DNA of 10,562 nt from contig JAADGU010000062.1 in the NCBI GenBank assembly GCA_013152195.1, positions 1 through 10,562 on the forward strand, given 5' to 3'. This DNA comes from Nitrospirota bacterium (GTDB lineage Bacteria > Nitrospirota > Thermodesulfovibrionia > Thermodesulfovibrionales > JdFR-85). This document shows, piece by piece, positions 1 through 6,364 of the stretch. The stretch's first letter is position 1, and each line of letters begins with the position of its first letter. Made by a program: the position numbers and the translations under genes. The notes under the pieces were generated by a model, which was not told where the DNA came from, ran no database searches, and saw only the letters and a list, made by a program, of their open reading frames with translations.

Positions 1-260
1 ACGGCAGGATACTGGTTTCAGGCCGGAGCGATAGAATTGGAGGCATTTTTCCAGATGAAGACATGGTGATCTGGAGGTACAACTCTGACGGTACACTCGA
101 CACCTCATTTGACACTGACGGCATTGTCGTCAATGGCAATGCGGCGGGAGGAAATGGTGCTGACTATGGCTATTCCATCACCACCGATGCAAACGGCAGG
201 ATACTGGTCACGGGAGTAAGCTGGAACGGCTCAGATGTGGACATGGTAATCTGGAGGTAT
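1..260 (+). repeat. Nearly identical DNA-level tandem repeats inside the delta-60 gene
   Basis: The 16 bases ACGGCAGGATACTGGT occur at 1-16 and again at 193-208. The 21-base segments at 60-80 and 240-260, coding for DMVIWRY, differ at only two third-codon positions. The conservation at synonymous sites suggests recent duplication or gene conversion among repeat units rather than protein-level selection alone. The spacing differs by 12 bases between the two landmarks (192 versus 180), so one unit carries a four-residue length difference. Confidence 0.7.
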
Positions 261-269
261 ATCCCCTGA
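1..269 (+). CDS. Delta-60 repeat (beta-propeller-like) protein, C-terminal fragment
   Basis: This is the 3' end of a longer gene; the frame is open to the left edge (first whole codon at base 3) and stops with TGA at 267-269, so the true start lies outside the window. The visible 88 residues contain parts of two repeats. The motif DMVIWRY recurs exactly 60 residues apart (codons at 60 and 240), with DGTLDTSF, a G-rich turn and NGRILVTG between them. This is the pattern of the delta-60 repeat family, whose members form propeller-like folds in large secreted or surface proteins. No sorting domain, membrane segment or anchor follows the last repeat; the protein ends two residues after the final WRY. 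The function is unknown; a surface or secreted role is inference from the family. Confidence 0.85.
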   Translation, partial: GRILVSGRSDRIGGIFPDEDMVIWRYNSDGTLDTSFDTDGIVVNGNAAGGNGADYGYSITTDANGRILVTGVSWNGSDVDMVIWRYIP

Positions 270-338
270 TCCTTTTCGACTGCTGCGGCAGCGAACGGGT
301 AAAAGCAGGAAACCTTGCAAATCGAAGAAGGCATTTGT

Positions 339-357
339 TCAGCCCTTGAATCGTGAC
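339..357 (+). repeat. 19-bp direct repeat, copy 1
   Basis: The sequence TCAGCCCTTGAATCGTGAC here is repeated exactly and in the same orientation at 1858-1876, so that the two copies bracket the phosphoesterase gene. The flanking bases of the two copies do not match. An exact 19-base match in a window of this size is very unlikely by chance. It resembles the GGGGTCAG-CTTGA-GTGAC style of short dispersed repeats I associate with REP-type, Y1-transposase-linked elements; that association is recollection and inference, not shown by the sequence. Confidence 0.7.
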
Positions 358-468
358 AGAATAGATTCTTTTTTGGGGAGAAGATTTAATAGAGGAATCG
401 ACCGGGATTATGTTGAACAGGTGAATAATTTTGTCAAAAAAACCGTTCTGCTTTCGATGAACTTGCAA

Positions 469-485
469 AAAGGTGAGAGACCTTT
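469..485. promoter_or_regulatory. Perfect 6-bp dyad upstream of the phosphoesterase
   Basis: AAAGGT-gagag-ACCTTT forms a perfect inverted repeat with a five-base centre, ending about 40 bases before the phosphoesterase start. No T tract follows, so it is unlikely to be a terminator. It could be an operator or a short leader hairpin, and it lies between a TTGCAA and a TAATAA-like hexamer. The evidence is symmetry alone. Confidence 0.25.
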
Positions 486-526
486 AATAACTTAGCAGGT
501 CGAATGATGAAAGAGGGGGGTAAAAC

Positions 527-1834
527 ATGCTTATTTTTATCGGTGACCTTCATTTTGTCGATGGAAGTGCCGGAGAGCATAACGTTCCGGCAGATGCCTT
601 TCGAATCTTCTTTGAAGATATTAAAGGTACAGTTGATTGGATGACTAAAAAGGGAAGGCCGGTAGAAGAGATTAAAATTGTCTTCCTGGGAGATATCTTT
701 GACTTGCTCAGGACGGAAATGTGGTTTAAACATAAGGGCAGAAAGATTCCTGTCAGTAAGAGGCCCTGGGGAAATGATGAAAAAGGGATTGAAACCCATG
801 CAAATACCATATTTGATGAAATAATAAAGAAGAATCAGCAAACCTTTAATCTTTTGAAGGGCGAATTAAAAGAGGAGTTTGATCTTCCGGTTGAACCGGA
901 GAGAATCTATATCCCCGGAAATCACGATAGACTGTGCAACAAATATAAAAGCCTGCGGAAGAAGGTAAGTAAGTGGCTTCGAATACCCTCTCGCAATATC
1001 CCGTTTGAGCACTGCTTTGAAGATATCTCCTATGGTGTCTTTGCCAGACATGGCCATGAATATGACAAATTTAATTATGAGGGCGGGGTTTCTTATAATC
1101 ATGAAGACTACATGAGGATGCCCATTGGTGATCCTATAACTACAGAACTGATAGCAAAGCTTCCGTGGAAGATAATGAACAAGAAAGAAATCAAAAAATT
1201 ACCGAAAAAGGAGCAACAAGCCTTAAAAAGAAACCTGCAAGAGATTGAAAATGTCAGGCCTTTTTCAGCTACCCTGGAATGGCTGCTCTACCAGGTGAAG
1301 AGGAACCTTTCCTTAAAGGAAGTTATTGAGGATGCAGTTGATGAAGTGATACGGGAATTTAATGATTTGGAGTTCGTAAAGAAATGGTATGACCATCATG
1401 ATAAATGGTATGACTTTCTGGATGAGGCGGATAAGATCCAGTCTGCACTATATCTTCTTGAAAAATTCAAGATATTCCCTCTTGAAAAACTAATGCCCCT
1501 TTTAGAAAAAGTGAAAAACAGTCTTGCCAGGGATGACCTTTTAGAGGCCGCACCAAAGGAATATCTACACCTGGATAGTCAGATAAGATATATCGTCTGT
1601 GGTCACACCCATGAACCCCTCCAGGCACCTTTACATGTTATAGAAGGGCCTGCTCCAAAGGAACAAGTCTATTTAAATACAGGCACATGGCGTACCAGAT
1701 ACCGCAAAACCAAAGAAGGCTTAGGGTTCATTGGCTGGAAGACCCTTACCTACACTATTTTTTATAGAAAAGAAGAAAGAAAAAAAGATTTTCCCACCTT
1801 TGAAACCTGGACGGGGACATTGAAGTCAGTTTGA
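527..1834 (+). CDS. Calcineurin-like metallophosphoesterase with helical insertion
   Basis: This 435-residue protein carries the full set of dimetal phosphoesterase motifs in order: GDLH at residues 6-9, GDIFD at 55-59, GNHD at 131-134, RHGHEYD at 174-180 and GHTH at 359-362, followed by LNTGTWR at 383-389. The metal ligands D7, H9, D56, N132, H175 or H177, H360 and H362 are all present, so it should hydrolyse a phosphoester. Residues about 190-345 form a charged, mostly helical insertion between the fourth and fifth motifs, which makes the protein longer than compact relatives such as LpxH. No signal peptide or membrane segment is seen, so it is probably cytoplasmic. The ATG follows an AGAGGGGGG ribosome-binding site (512-520). 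The gene stands alone, is visibly richer in A+T than the operon downstream, and lies between two copies of a 19-bp repeat, which suggests possible acquisition. The substrate cannot be told from the sequence. Confidence 0.9.
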   Translation: MLIFIGDLHFVDGSAGEHNVPADAFRIFFEDIKGTVDWMTKKGRPVEEIKIVFLGDIFDLLRTEMWFKHKGRKIPVSKRPWGNDEKGIETHANTIFDEIIKKNQQTFNLLKGELKEEFDLPVEPERIYIPGNHDRLCNKYKSLRKKVSKWLRIPSRNIPFEHCFEDISYGVFARHGHEYDKFNYEGGVSYNHEDYMRMPIGDPITTELIAKLPWKIMNKKEIKKLPKKEQQALKRNLQEIENVRPFSATLEWLLYQVKRNLSLKEVIEDAVDEVIREFNDLEFVKKWYDHHDKWYDFLDEADKIQSALYLLEKFKIFPLEKLMPLLEKVKNSLARDDLLEAAPKEYLHLDSQIRYIVCGHTHEPLQAPLHVIEGPAPKEQVYLNTGTWRTRYRKTKEGLGFIGWKTLTYTIFYRKEERKKDFPTFETWTGTLKSV

Positions 1835-1836
1835 AC

Positions 1837-1890
1837 AGTGAAAGAAAAATACCGGGGTCAGCCCTTGAATCGTGACTGAAGGCTTTCACT
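1837..1890. repeat. Inverted repeat enclosing copy 2 of the 19-bp repeat
   Basis: AGTGAAAG at 1837-1844 is exactly complementary to CTTTCACT at 1883-1890, with a 38-base centre that contains the whole second copy of the 19-bp repeat. The arms are short and the loop long, and no T run directly follows, so terminator function is doubtful. It may be the fold of a small palindromic element just after the phosphoesterase stop codon. Confidence 0.3.
1858..1876 (+). repeat. 19-bp direct repeat, copy 2
   Basis: This is an exact second copy of TCAGCCCTTGAATCGTGAC found at 339-357, located 24 bases after the phosphoesterase stop codon. It is preceded by ACCGGGG, and its edges GTCA and TGAC are complementary, which could close a small hairpin. 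Copy 1 lacks the preceding G. See copy 1 for interpretation. Confidence 0.7.
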
Positions 1891-2078
1891 CCTGAAGTTG
1901 CTTTCCTGCCTGAAGTTTTTTGCCTCCATACCCCGGCCGCCTTCCCTTGGAATCAGCGACCGGATTGCCTCGGAATATGCATATGAGACCGGAGAGTGTG
2001 ATATGCATCCGCAGCTAAACACAGACATATACCTGAGGTGCGGGTTTCGGGGAATAATATCTGTTTATAAAAAACTAC
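1877..2078. other. Non-coding stretch upstream of the efflux operon promoter
   Basis: No gene is supported. A 63-codon frame at 1898-2089 begins with TTG, has no ribosome-binding site and runs into the -35 box of the tetR promoter, so it is not called. Visible small structures are a tandem CCTGAAGTT at 1891-1899 and 1909-1917, and a 10-base palindrome ATATGCATAT at 1975-1984. Neither has an evident role. Confidence 0.5.
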
Positions 2079-2107
2079 TTGACAAATAATTCAGTTGATG
2101 GCATAAT
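2079..2107 (+). promoter_or_regulatory. Sigma-70-type promoter of the tetR-efflux operon
   Basis: A consensus -35 box TTGACA (2079-2084) is separated by exactly 17 bases from the -10 box CATAAT (2102-2107), which matches TATAAT at five of six positions. Transcription would start around 2113-2115, roughly 25 bases before the tetR start codon. The -10 box overlaps the palindromic operator, which is the usual arrangement for autorepression by TetR-family proteins. Confidence 0.8.
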
Positions 2108-2129
2108 GTAAGTAAATAATCACTTACAT
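2106..2129. promoter_or_regulatory. Palindromic operator, probable TetR binding site
   Basis: ATGTAAGT (2106-2113) and ACTTACAT (2122-2129) form a perfect inverted repeat with 8-base arms around an 8-base AT-rich centre. It covers the end of the -10 box and the predicted transcription start, and ends eight bases before the tetR start codon. Size, symmetry and the GTAAGT/ACTTAC half-sites fit operators of TetR-family efflux repressors. Binding by the adjacent regulator is inference from position. Confidence 0.75.
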
Positions 2130-2137
2130 GAGGCGAG

Positions 2138-2737
2138 ATGAATAAAACAGCTAAAAAGTTTGACAGAAAAACAAGGAGGGCACAGATTGTTCAGGCTGCC
2201 CTCAGAATCATTGGAAGCCGGGGTCTGGGCGCACTGACAACCGCTGCAATAGCCAAAGAGGTCGGAATATCAGAGGCGAATCTTTACAGGCATTTTAAAA
2301 ACAAGGAAGAAATTCTCAATGTCATGACTGAAGAGATCGGGGCAGGACTCGAAGAAAACCTTAAGACAGTGACCACCGGTTCACCAGTTGCCCGTCTAAA
2401 AGAGATATACAGGCTCCATCTTGAGTATATAGAGAAAAATGACGGCATTCCCAGGCTCGTTTTTTCAGAACAGCTCCATATGAGGCTGCCCCATATCAGG
2501 AATAAACTTTTAGAGAAGATTAACGCTTATTCCCGCAAGCTGAGCGAAATTATAAAAGAAGGGCAAAAGGATGGACAGATCAAGGAGGGGTTAAATCCCC
2601 AAGGTGCTTCCATGATATTAATCGGCATGGTGCAGATAACGACACTTAAATGGTCACTGAGCGGCTTCTCTTTTTCTCTTGTGGATGAGGGAATGAAGCT
2701 ATGGAAGGATTACGAACACTGTCTGAAGCAGGATTAA
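2138..2737 (+). CDS. TetR/AcrR-family transcriptional repressor
   Basis: This 199-residue protein has the normal TetR-family length. The N-terminal DNA-binding domain covers about residues 13-60, with the helix-turn-helix ending in VGISEANLYRHFKNKEEIL at 42-60, the family's hallmark. The remaining all-helical part (about 65-195) would be the ligand-binding and dimer domain and is not recognisably similar to one subgroup. It is the first gene of the efflux operon and starts directly after a palindromic operator overlapping the promoter, so it most likely represses itself and the pump genes until a pump substrate binds. The ATG at 2138 has only a weak GAGGCG ribosome-binding site. The position matches that of CecR (YbiH) ahead of ybhGFSR in E. 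coli, but orthology is not proved. Confidence 0.93.
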   Translation: MNKTAKKFDRKTRRAQIVQAALRIIGSRGLGALTTAAIAKEVGISEANLYRHFKNKEEILNVMTEEIGAGLEENLKTVTTGSPVARLKEIYRLHLEYIEKNDGIPRLVFSEQLHMRLPHIRNKLLEKINAYSRKLSEIIKEGQKDGQIKEGLNPQGASMILIGMVQITTLKWSLSGFSFSLVDEGMKLWKDYEHCLKQD

Positions 2738-2755
2738 TTTGTTTAGCCTTAATGA

Positions 2756-2769
2756 TGTAAATGTTTACA
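2756..2769. promoter_or_regulatory. Second palindrome, between tetR and the channel gene
   Basis: TGTAAA-TG-TTTACA is a perfect inverted repeat lying in the 45-base gap after tetR and ending just before the AGGAGG ribosome-binding site of the next gene. Its half-site TGTAAA resembles the TGTAAG half-site of the main operator but its spacing is much tighter. It may be a secondary operator or an mRNA element. No clear second promoter accompanies it. Confidence 0.3.
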
Positions 2770-2782
2770 CAGGAGGGGTGAG

Positions 2783-4177
2783 ATGAAAAAAGTTATAGTG
2801 CTGCTTGTAATATGGGCTGCTTTTGCAGGACCAGCCTATGGAGAACCTCCGAACAAGTCATATACGCTTTCAGAAGCGGTTGAGTATGCCCTCAGAAACA
2901 ATCCCCGGCTTGCAGCCTTGCACATGGATATTGAGATTGAAGACTATACCATTGACGAAGCAAGGGGAGAGAGGTTTCCCAGAGTGGATTTGACAGGCAG
3001 TACAATCAGGTCCCGCTACGATCGCCCTGTCCTGCCGATAACAGGCCTGCCTTTGGAAGGTGGCTTCCCGGAGTTTGATAACCCGACTTATGAGGTCGGG
3101 GTCTCCTTTAACCTCCCGGTGTATATGGGCGGAAGGCTCAAGCGGCAAGTGAGGATTGCAGAGATAAGCAAGTCCATTGCTGAGGATGCTTTTGCCCTTG
3201 GCCGGCAGGAGCTCATTTTCAATGTAACCAGCATTTATTACAAGATTCTTGAGCTTGAGAAGATCCTCGAAGCAAGTGAGAAGAGGGTGAGCCAGCTTGA
3301 GGCTCACAAAAAGGACGTAGAGCTTTTCCTGAAGGCAGGCAATGTTCCCCGGATTGATCTCCTGAATACCGAGACCGGACTTTCACATGCAAGGCATAGT
3401 GCCCTGCTCGTGAAACACAACATCGAAAGCGCCTATGAATTGCTGAAGAATTTTATGGGGATTGAAGATGTGGGTGCTGAAATCTCCGTTGTCCCTGAAA
3501 TAATGAAGAGTACACATCCTGACATTGCGGAAAGCCGGAAAAAGGCTTTTTCCTACAGGCCAGACTACAAGGCCGTCCTGAAAAAAGAGAGAATGGCTGC
3601 TGAGCGGGTAAGGCTCCTGTCAGGTAAAAGGCATCCCCTTGTCAGCCTCCAAGGTAAATATACTGAAAACGCCGGGAGCAATTTCGATTTCAGGGAAGAT
3701 TGGTATGTTTCCCTCAGGCTAACGATACCGGTTTTTGACGGTGGGGTAATAAAGACCCAGGTTAACAGAGCCAGGAAAGAAGCGGAGAAGATAAAAGAAC
3801 AAGAGCGGGCTTTACGCCTCAGAATTCTCAGAGAAATAAAAGATGCTCACCTGGGCATCGAGAATGCCCGGGAGAGGATGGAGGTCCTGTCAAAGGGAAT
3901 CGAAACCGCAGAGGAAATCCTGAGAATAGAACAATTGAAATACAAAGCAGGGACAGGGACAAACACTGATGTTCTTGATGCACAGACTGCCCTCCTGAGA
4001 GCCAGGGTTGAATACTATCAGGGTATTTACGATAAAGACATTGCAATCGCCGCTCTGGATAAGTCGGCATGGATGGAAATGAGGAGGGTTCGAAATGAAG
4101 AAACGACTTTTAATAGCAGGTCTTGTAATCGCAATTACTGCAACAGCCATCTACCTGGCAATGCAGCGCGGGCATAA
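2783..4177 (+). CDS. TolC-family outer membrane efflux channel
   Basis: The protein of 464 residues is an outer membrane factor (OEP family), forming the trimeric exit channel of a tripartite pump. Residues 1-20 are a signal peptide (KK, hydrophobic core, AYG cleavage site). Two related halves follow: LSEAVEYALRNNPRL at 29-43 opens the first, and the two halves share the strand-turn motif LPVYMGGRLK at 111-120 and IPVFDGGVIK at 315-324. Long helices lie between, and the family signature YKAGTGTNTDVLDAQTALL occurs at 387-405. The ATG has a strong AGGAGG (2771-2776) six bases upstream. The last 28 or so residues are odd: the normal family end is near ALDKSAW (425-430), and the rest overlaps the adaptor gene by 83 bases and is low-complexity, Asn/Arg/Cys-rich sequence. 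A TGA in another frame at 4079-4081 would give a family-like end, so a late frameshift is possible. Confidence 0.93.
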   Translation: MKKVIVLLVIWAAFAGPAYGEPPNKSYTLSEAVEYALRNNPRLAALHMDIEIEDYTIDEARGERFPRVDLTGSTIRSRYDRPVLPITGLPLEGGFPEFDNPTYEVGVSFNLPVYMGGRLKRQVRIAEISKSIAEDAFALGRQELIFNVTSIYYKILELEKILEASEKRVSQLEAHKKDVELFLKAGNVPRIDLLNTETGLSHARHSALLVKHNIESAYELLKNFMGIEDVGAEISVVPEIMKSTHPDIAESRKKAFSYRPDYKAVLKKERMAAERVRLLSGKRHPLVSLQGKYTENAGSNFDFREDWYVSLRLTIPVFDGGVIKTQVNRARKEAEKIKEQERALRLRILREIKDAHLGIENARERMEVLSKGIETAEEILRIEQLKYKAGTGTNTDVLDAQTALLRARVEYYQGIYDKDIAIAALDKSAWMEMRRVRNEETTFNSRSCNRNYCNSHLPGNAARA

Positions 4178-5081
4178 ACCCGGAAAAGCGGTCATTATTG
4201 CTTCGGGTAATGTGGAGGTTACGGAAACAGACCTGGGGTTTAAACATCCGGGCAGAGTTACCGGGCTTTATACTGATGAGGGACAGAGAGTGGAAAAGGG
4301 GCAAATGCTCGCAATGGTTGACAGGGCAGAGCTTGAAAGCAGGGTACAGGAGCATAAGGCTCGTTTAAATGAAGCCCTGGTGAAGCTTGAGGAGCTCAGG
4401 GCAGGGGCCAGGCCACAGGAGATTGAAAGGGCAAGGGCTGATGTCGGTTATGCCAAGGCAGTCTTCAGCAATGCCAAAAATAATTATGAGAGAGACCAGT
4501 TCCTGTTTGAAAATGGCGCCATATCCGCCAGGCAAATGGATGGTTCTGAAAAGGCTTATCAGGTGGCCCTCTCACGCTTTCAGCATGCCAGGGAGACCTT
4601 GAGCCTCGTTATGGAGGGACCGAGAAAGGAGGTATTGCAGGCACAGAAAATCAGGGTACAGCAGGCTGAAGCAGCACTCAGGGCATCTGAAGAAAGATTG
4701 AAAGAGAGCATGATTTATGCTCCTGTATCAGGTGTGATACTGAGAAAATATGTTGAGACCGGGGAAACGGTTAGAGGTGGAAGTCCTGTATACACGTTAG
4801 GGGATCTCCAAAATCCCTGGATAAAGATCTATATAAAAGAAGACAGACTGGGGCTTGTAAAGCTGGGGCAGAAAGCGGAAATCACAACGGATTCCTATCC
4901 CGGGAAGATTTATGAGGGTACCATCACCCGGATATCATCAAAGGCAGAGTTTACCCCGAAGAACGTTCAGACTGAAGAAGAGAGGGTGAAGCTTGTCTTT
5001 GGAGTAGAGATCAGTGTGAACAATGAAAATGATGAACTGAAACCCGGGATGCCCGCAGATGTGAGGATTCTCCTTGAATAA
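4095..5081 (+). CDS. HlyD/YbhG-family periplasmic adaptor (membrane fusion protein)
   Basis: At 328 residues it is close in size to E. coli YbhG. Residues 5-23 form an uncleaved N-terminal membrane anchor after a KKR start. The first half of a lipoyl domain covers about 38-76 (GRVTGLYTDEGQRVEKGQ), a long coiled-coil hairpin about 77-205 (with LRAGARPQEIERARADV), the second lipoyl half about 206-237 (YAPVSGVILRKYVETGETV), then a beta-barrel domain ending in LKPGMPADVRI. It would link the inner-membrane ABC permeases to the TolC-type channel encoded upstream. The ATG is supported by AGGAGGG at 4082-4088, so this start is firm although it lies 83 bases inside the channel gene. The stop overlaps the TTG start of the next gene by eight bases, indicating coupled translation. 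Confidence 0.94.
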   Translation: MKKRLLIAGLVIAITATAIYLAMQRGHKPGKAVIIASGNVEVTETDLGFKHPGRVTGLYTDEGQRVEKGQMLAMVDRAELESRVQEHKARLNEALVKLEELRAGARPQEIERARADVGYAKAVFSNAKNNYERDQFLFENGAISARQMDGSEKAYQVALSRFQHARETLSLVMEGPRKEVLQAQKIRVQQAEAALRASEERLKESMIYAPVSGVILRKYVETGETVRGGSPVYTLGDLQNPWIKIYIKEDRLGLVKLGQKAEITTDSYPGKIYEGTITRISSKAEFTPKNVQTEEERVKLVFGVEISVNNENDELKPGMPADVRILLE

Positions 5082-6003
5082 CGAAGCTGTGGCAATAAGA
5101 ACGGAAAATCTCCTGAAATCCTTTGGAGAGTACCGGGCCATTGACAACCTCGATCTGGAGATCAGGAGGGGTGAGATATACGGTCTTGTAGGACCTGACG
5201 GCTCGGGAAAGACCACACTGATGAGGCTTCTTACCGCGATTATGGAGCCGGATTCCGGTCAGGCCTGGGTGGCAGGGCATTCCGTGATAACCGAAAGCGA
5301 GAGGGTCAAGGAAAAGATCGGATATATGTCGCAAAGGTTCGGTCTCTACGAGGATCTTACTGTGATAGAGAATATTATCTTTTACGCAGACTTGTACGAT
5401 GTGCCCCGGAAAGAAAGGCCTGAAAGGATTGAGAGGCTTCTTGGCTTCAGCAACCTTACACCTTTTAAGGCAAGGCTTGCCGGAAAACTATCCGGCGGCA
5501 TGAAACAGAAACTCGGCCTTGCCTGCGCCTTAATCCACACCCCTGAGATACTATTCCTTGATGAGCCAACAAACGGGGTTGATCCCGTATCCAGAAGGGA
5601 TTTCTGGAAGATACTTTATGACCTGCTGAAAGAGGGGATCACCATATTCGTATCTACAGCCTATCTTGACGAGGCGGAACGATGCACCAGGGTCGGGCTT
5701 ATCCATAATGGAAGGCTTCTGGCAGAGGACGACCCGGTGGCAATGAAGAAGTCCTTCGGTTATCCCATGATCGCCCTCAGGGCTGATGACCTGAGAAAGG
5801 CCATGAAGACGCTAAAGACAGTACCGGGCGTAAAAAACATAAGCATTTACGGCGACAGTCTCCATATAGCACTTGAACGTCCGGAACTGACTGAGACGAT
5901 AGCATCCGAGCTTCAGGCAGCGGCAATAGTGATGAAGAGTTATAGAAAAATTGTCCCCACCCTTGAAGATATATTCATAACAATGGTGGCTGGTGATGAA
6001 TGA
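5074..6003 (+). CDS. ABC transporter ATPase, first nucleotide-binding subunit (YbhF N-half-like)
   Basis: This 309-residue ATPase has Walker A GPDGSGKTT at 40-48, Q-loop Q87, signature LSGGMKQK at 139-146, Walker B ILFLDEP at 159-165 with catalytic E164, and D-loop GVD at 168-170. The H-loop histidine is missing: the segment reads STAYLDEAER (194-203) with Ala where His is normal. The Asp in Walker A and this H-loop form resemble the first half of YbhF and RbbA as I recall them, so the loss is probably a family trait and the site may hydrolyse ATP poorly. Residues after about 230 are a C-terminal accessory domain. The start is TTG at 5074, chosen because GAGGA at 5063-5067 sits six bases before it and because the adaptor gene overlaps it. 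The 3' end overlaps the next ATPase gene, whose product it likely pairs with. In E. coli YbhF the two halves are fused. Confidence 0.92.
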   Translation: MNNEAVAIRTENLLKSFGEYRAIDNLDLEIRRGEIYGLVGPDGSGKTTLMRLLTAIMEPDSGQAWVAGHSVITESERVKEKIGYMSQRFGLYEDLTVIENIIFYADLYDVPRKERPERIERLLGFSNLTPFKARLAGKLSGGMKQKLGLACALIHTPEILFLDEPTNGVDPVSRRDFWKILYDLLKEGITIFVSTAYLDEAERCTRVGLIHNGRLLAEDDPVAMKKSFGYPMIALRADDLRKAMKTLKTVPGVKNISIYGDSLHIALERPELTETIASELQAAAIVMKSYRKIVPTLEDIFITMVAGDE

Positions 6004-6364
6004 AAAGAAGATAGCCGTAAAGGTGGAGGGTCTCACCCGGACATTCGGTGATTTCACCGCAGTGGAGAGCATAGGTTTTGCCGTGAGCAGGGGAGAGATT
6101 TACGGCTTCCTGGGACCAAACGGTGCAGGAAAGTCCACTACAATAAAGATGCTCTGCGGACTCCTGCTGCCTACAGGTGGCAACGGCACTGTAGGAGGCT
6201 TTGACATCATAAAGGAGTCGGAAAAGATCAAGAAGACCATAGGCTACATGTCACAGAAATTTTCCCTCTACGATGACCTCTCGGTAGAGGAAAACATCAC
6301 GTTTTTCAGCGGAATGTACGGGGTCACGGGAAAACAAAAAAGAGCGCAGGGAGTGGGTGCTTGA
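5996..6364 (+). CDS. ABC transporter ATPase, second subunit, N-terminal part before frameshift
   Basis: This is the 5' part of a second ATPase gene (about 309 residues if intact). The 122 residues carry Walker A GPNGAGKST at 40-48, and Q-loop Q87 within GYMSQKF. The sequence matches the ABC fold up to about GVTGKQK, then runs off into unrelated residues and stops at TGA 6362-6364. The rest of the domain continues in the +1 frame from about 6342, so the gene is split by one extra base in the A run at 6336-6341. The ATG at 5996 overlaps the end of the previous ATPase by eight bases; a GTG at 5993 is an alternative start. By itself this piece lacks the signature motif, Walker B and H-loop, so it would not be a working ATPase. 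Confidence 0.85.
   Translation: MNEKKIAVKVEGLTRTFGDFTAVESIGFAVSRGEIYGFLGPNGAGKSTTIKMLCGLLLPTGGNGTVGGFDIIKESEKIKKTIGYMSQKFSLYDDLSVEENITFFSGMYGVTGKQKRAQGVGA
6336..6341 (+). other. Frameshift site: run of six A in the second ATPase gene
   Basis: Reading GKQK in the first frame to 6340, skipping A6341 and continuing with GAG gives ERREWVLEMSGLKERR, which joins the two halves of a normal ABC ATPase without a gap. The simplest explanation is one extra A in the six-A run. It may be a real mutation, a sequencing error, or a site where polymerase or ribosome slippage restores the frame in part of the products. Confidence 0.85.

Larger units (their letters stand above)
270..526. other. Non-coding gap before the phosphoesterase gene
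   Basis: No convincing gene is present here. The gap holds a GC-rich perfect dyad GCTGC-G-GCAGC at 282-292 without a T tract, one copy of the 19-bp repeat at 339-357, and a dyad at 469-485. Frame 1 stays open from 250 to 492 and would read through the 19-bp repeat, with fragments such as FNRGIDRDYVEQVNNFVKK, but it has no ribosome-binding site or ATG near its beginning. It could be a gene relic or chance. A weak promoter could lie at 463-468 (TTGCAA) with an AT-rich -10 near 486-491; I do not consider it established. Confidence 0.5.

Noticed and set aside
282..292. GC-rich dyad after the delta-60 gene as a terminator
   Set aside because: The stem is only five base pairs around a one-base centre and no T tract follows, so terminator function is not supported.
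434..841. 135-codon - strand frame
   Set aside because: It is antisense to the start of the phosphoesterase gene, which has a full motif set and a good ribosome-binding site.
1898..2089. 63-codon + strand frame between phosphoesterase and tetR
   Set aside because: It starts with TTG, has no ribosome-binding site, shows no recognisable family and overlaps the -35 box of a strong promoter.
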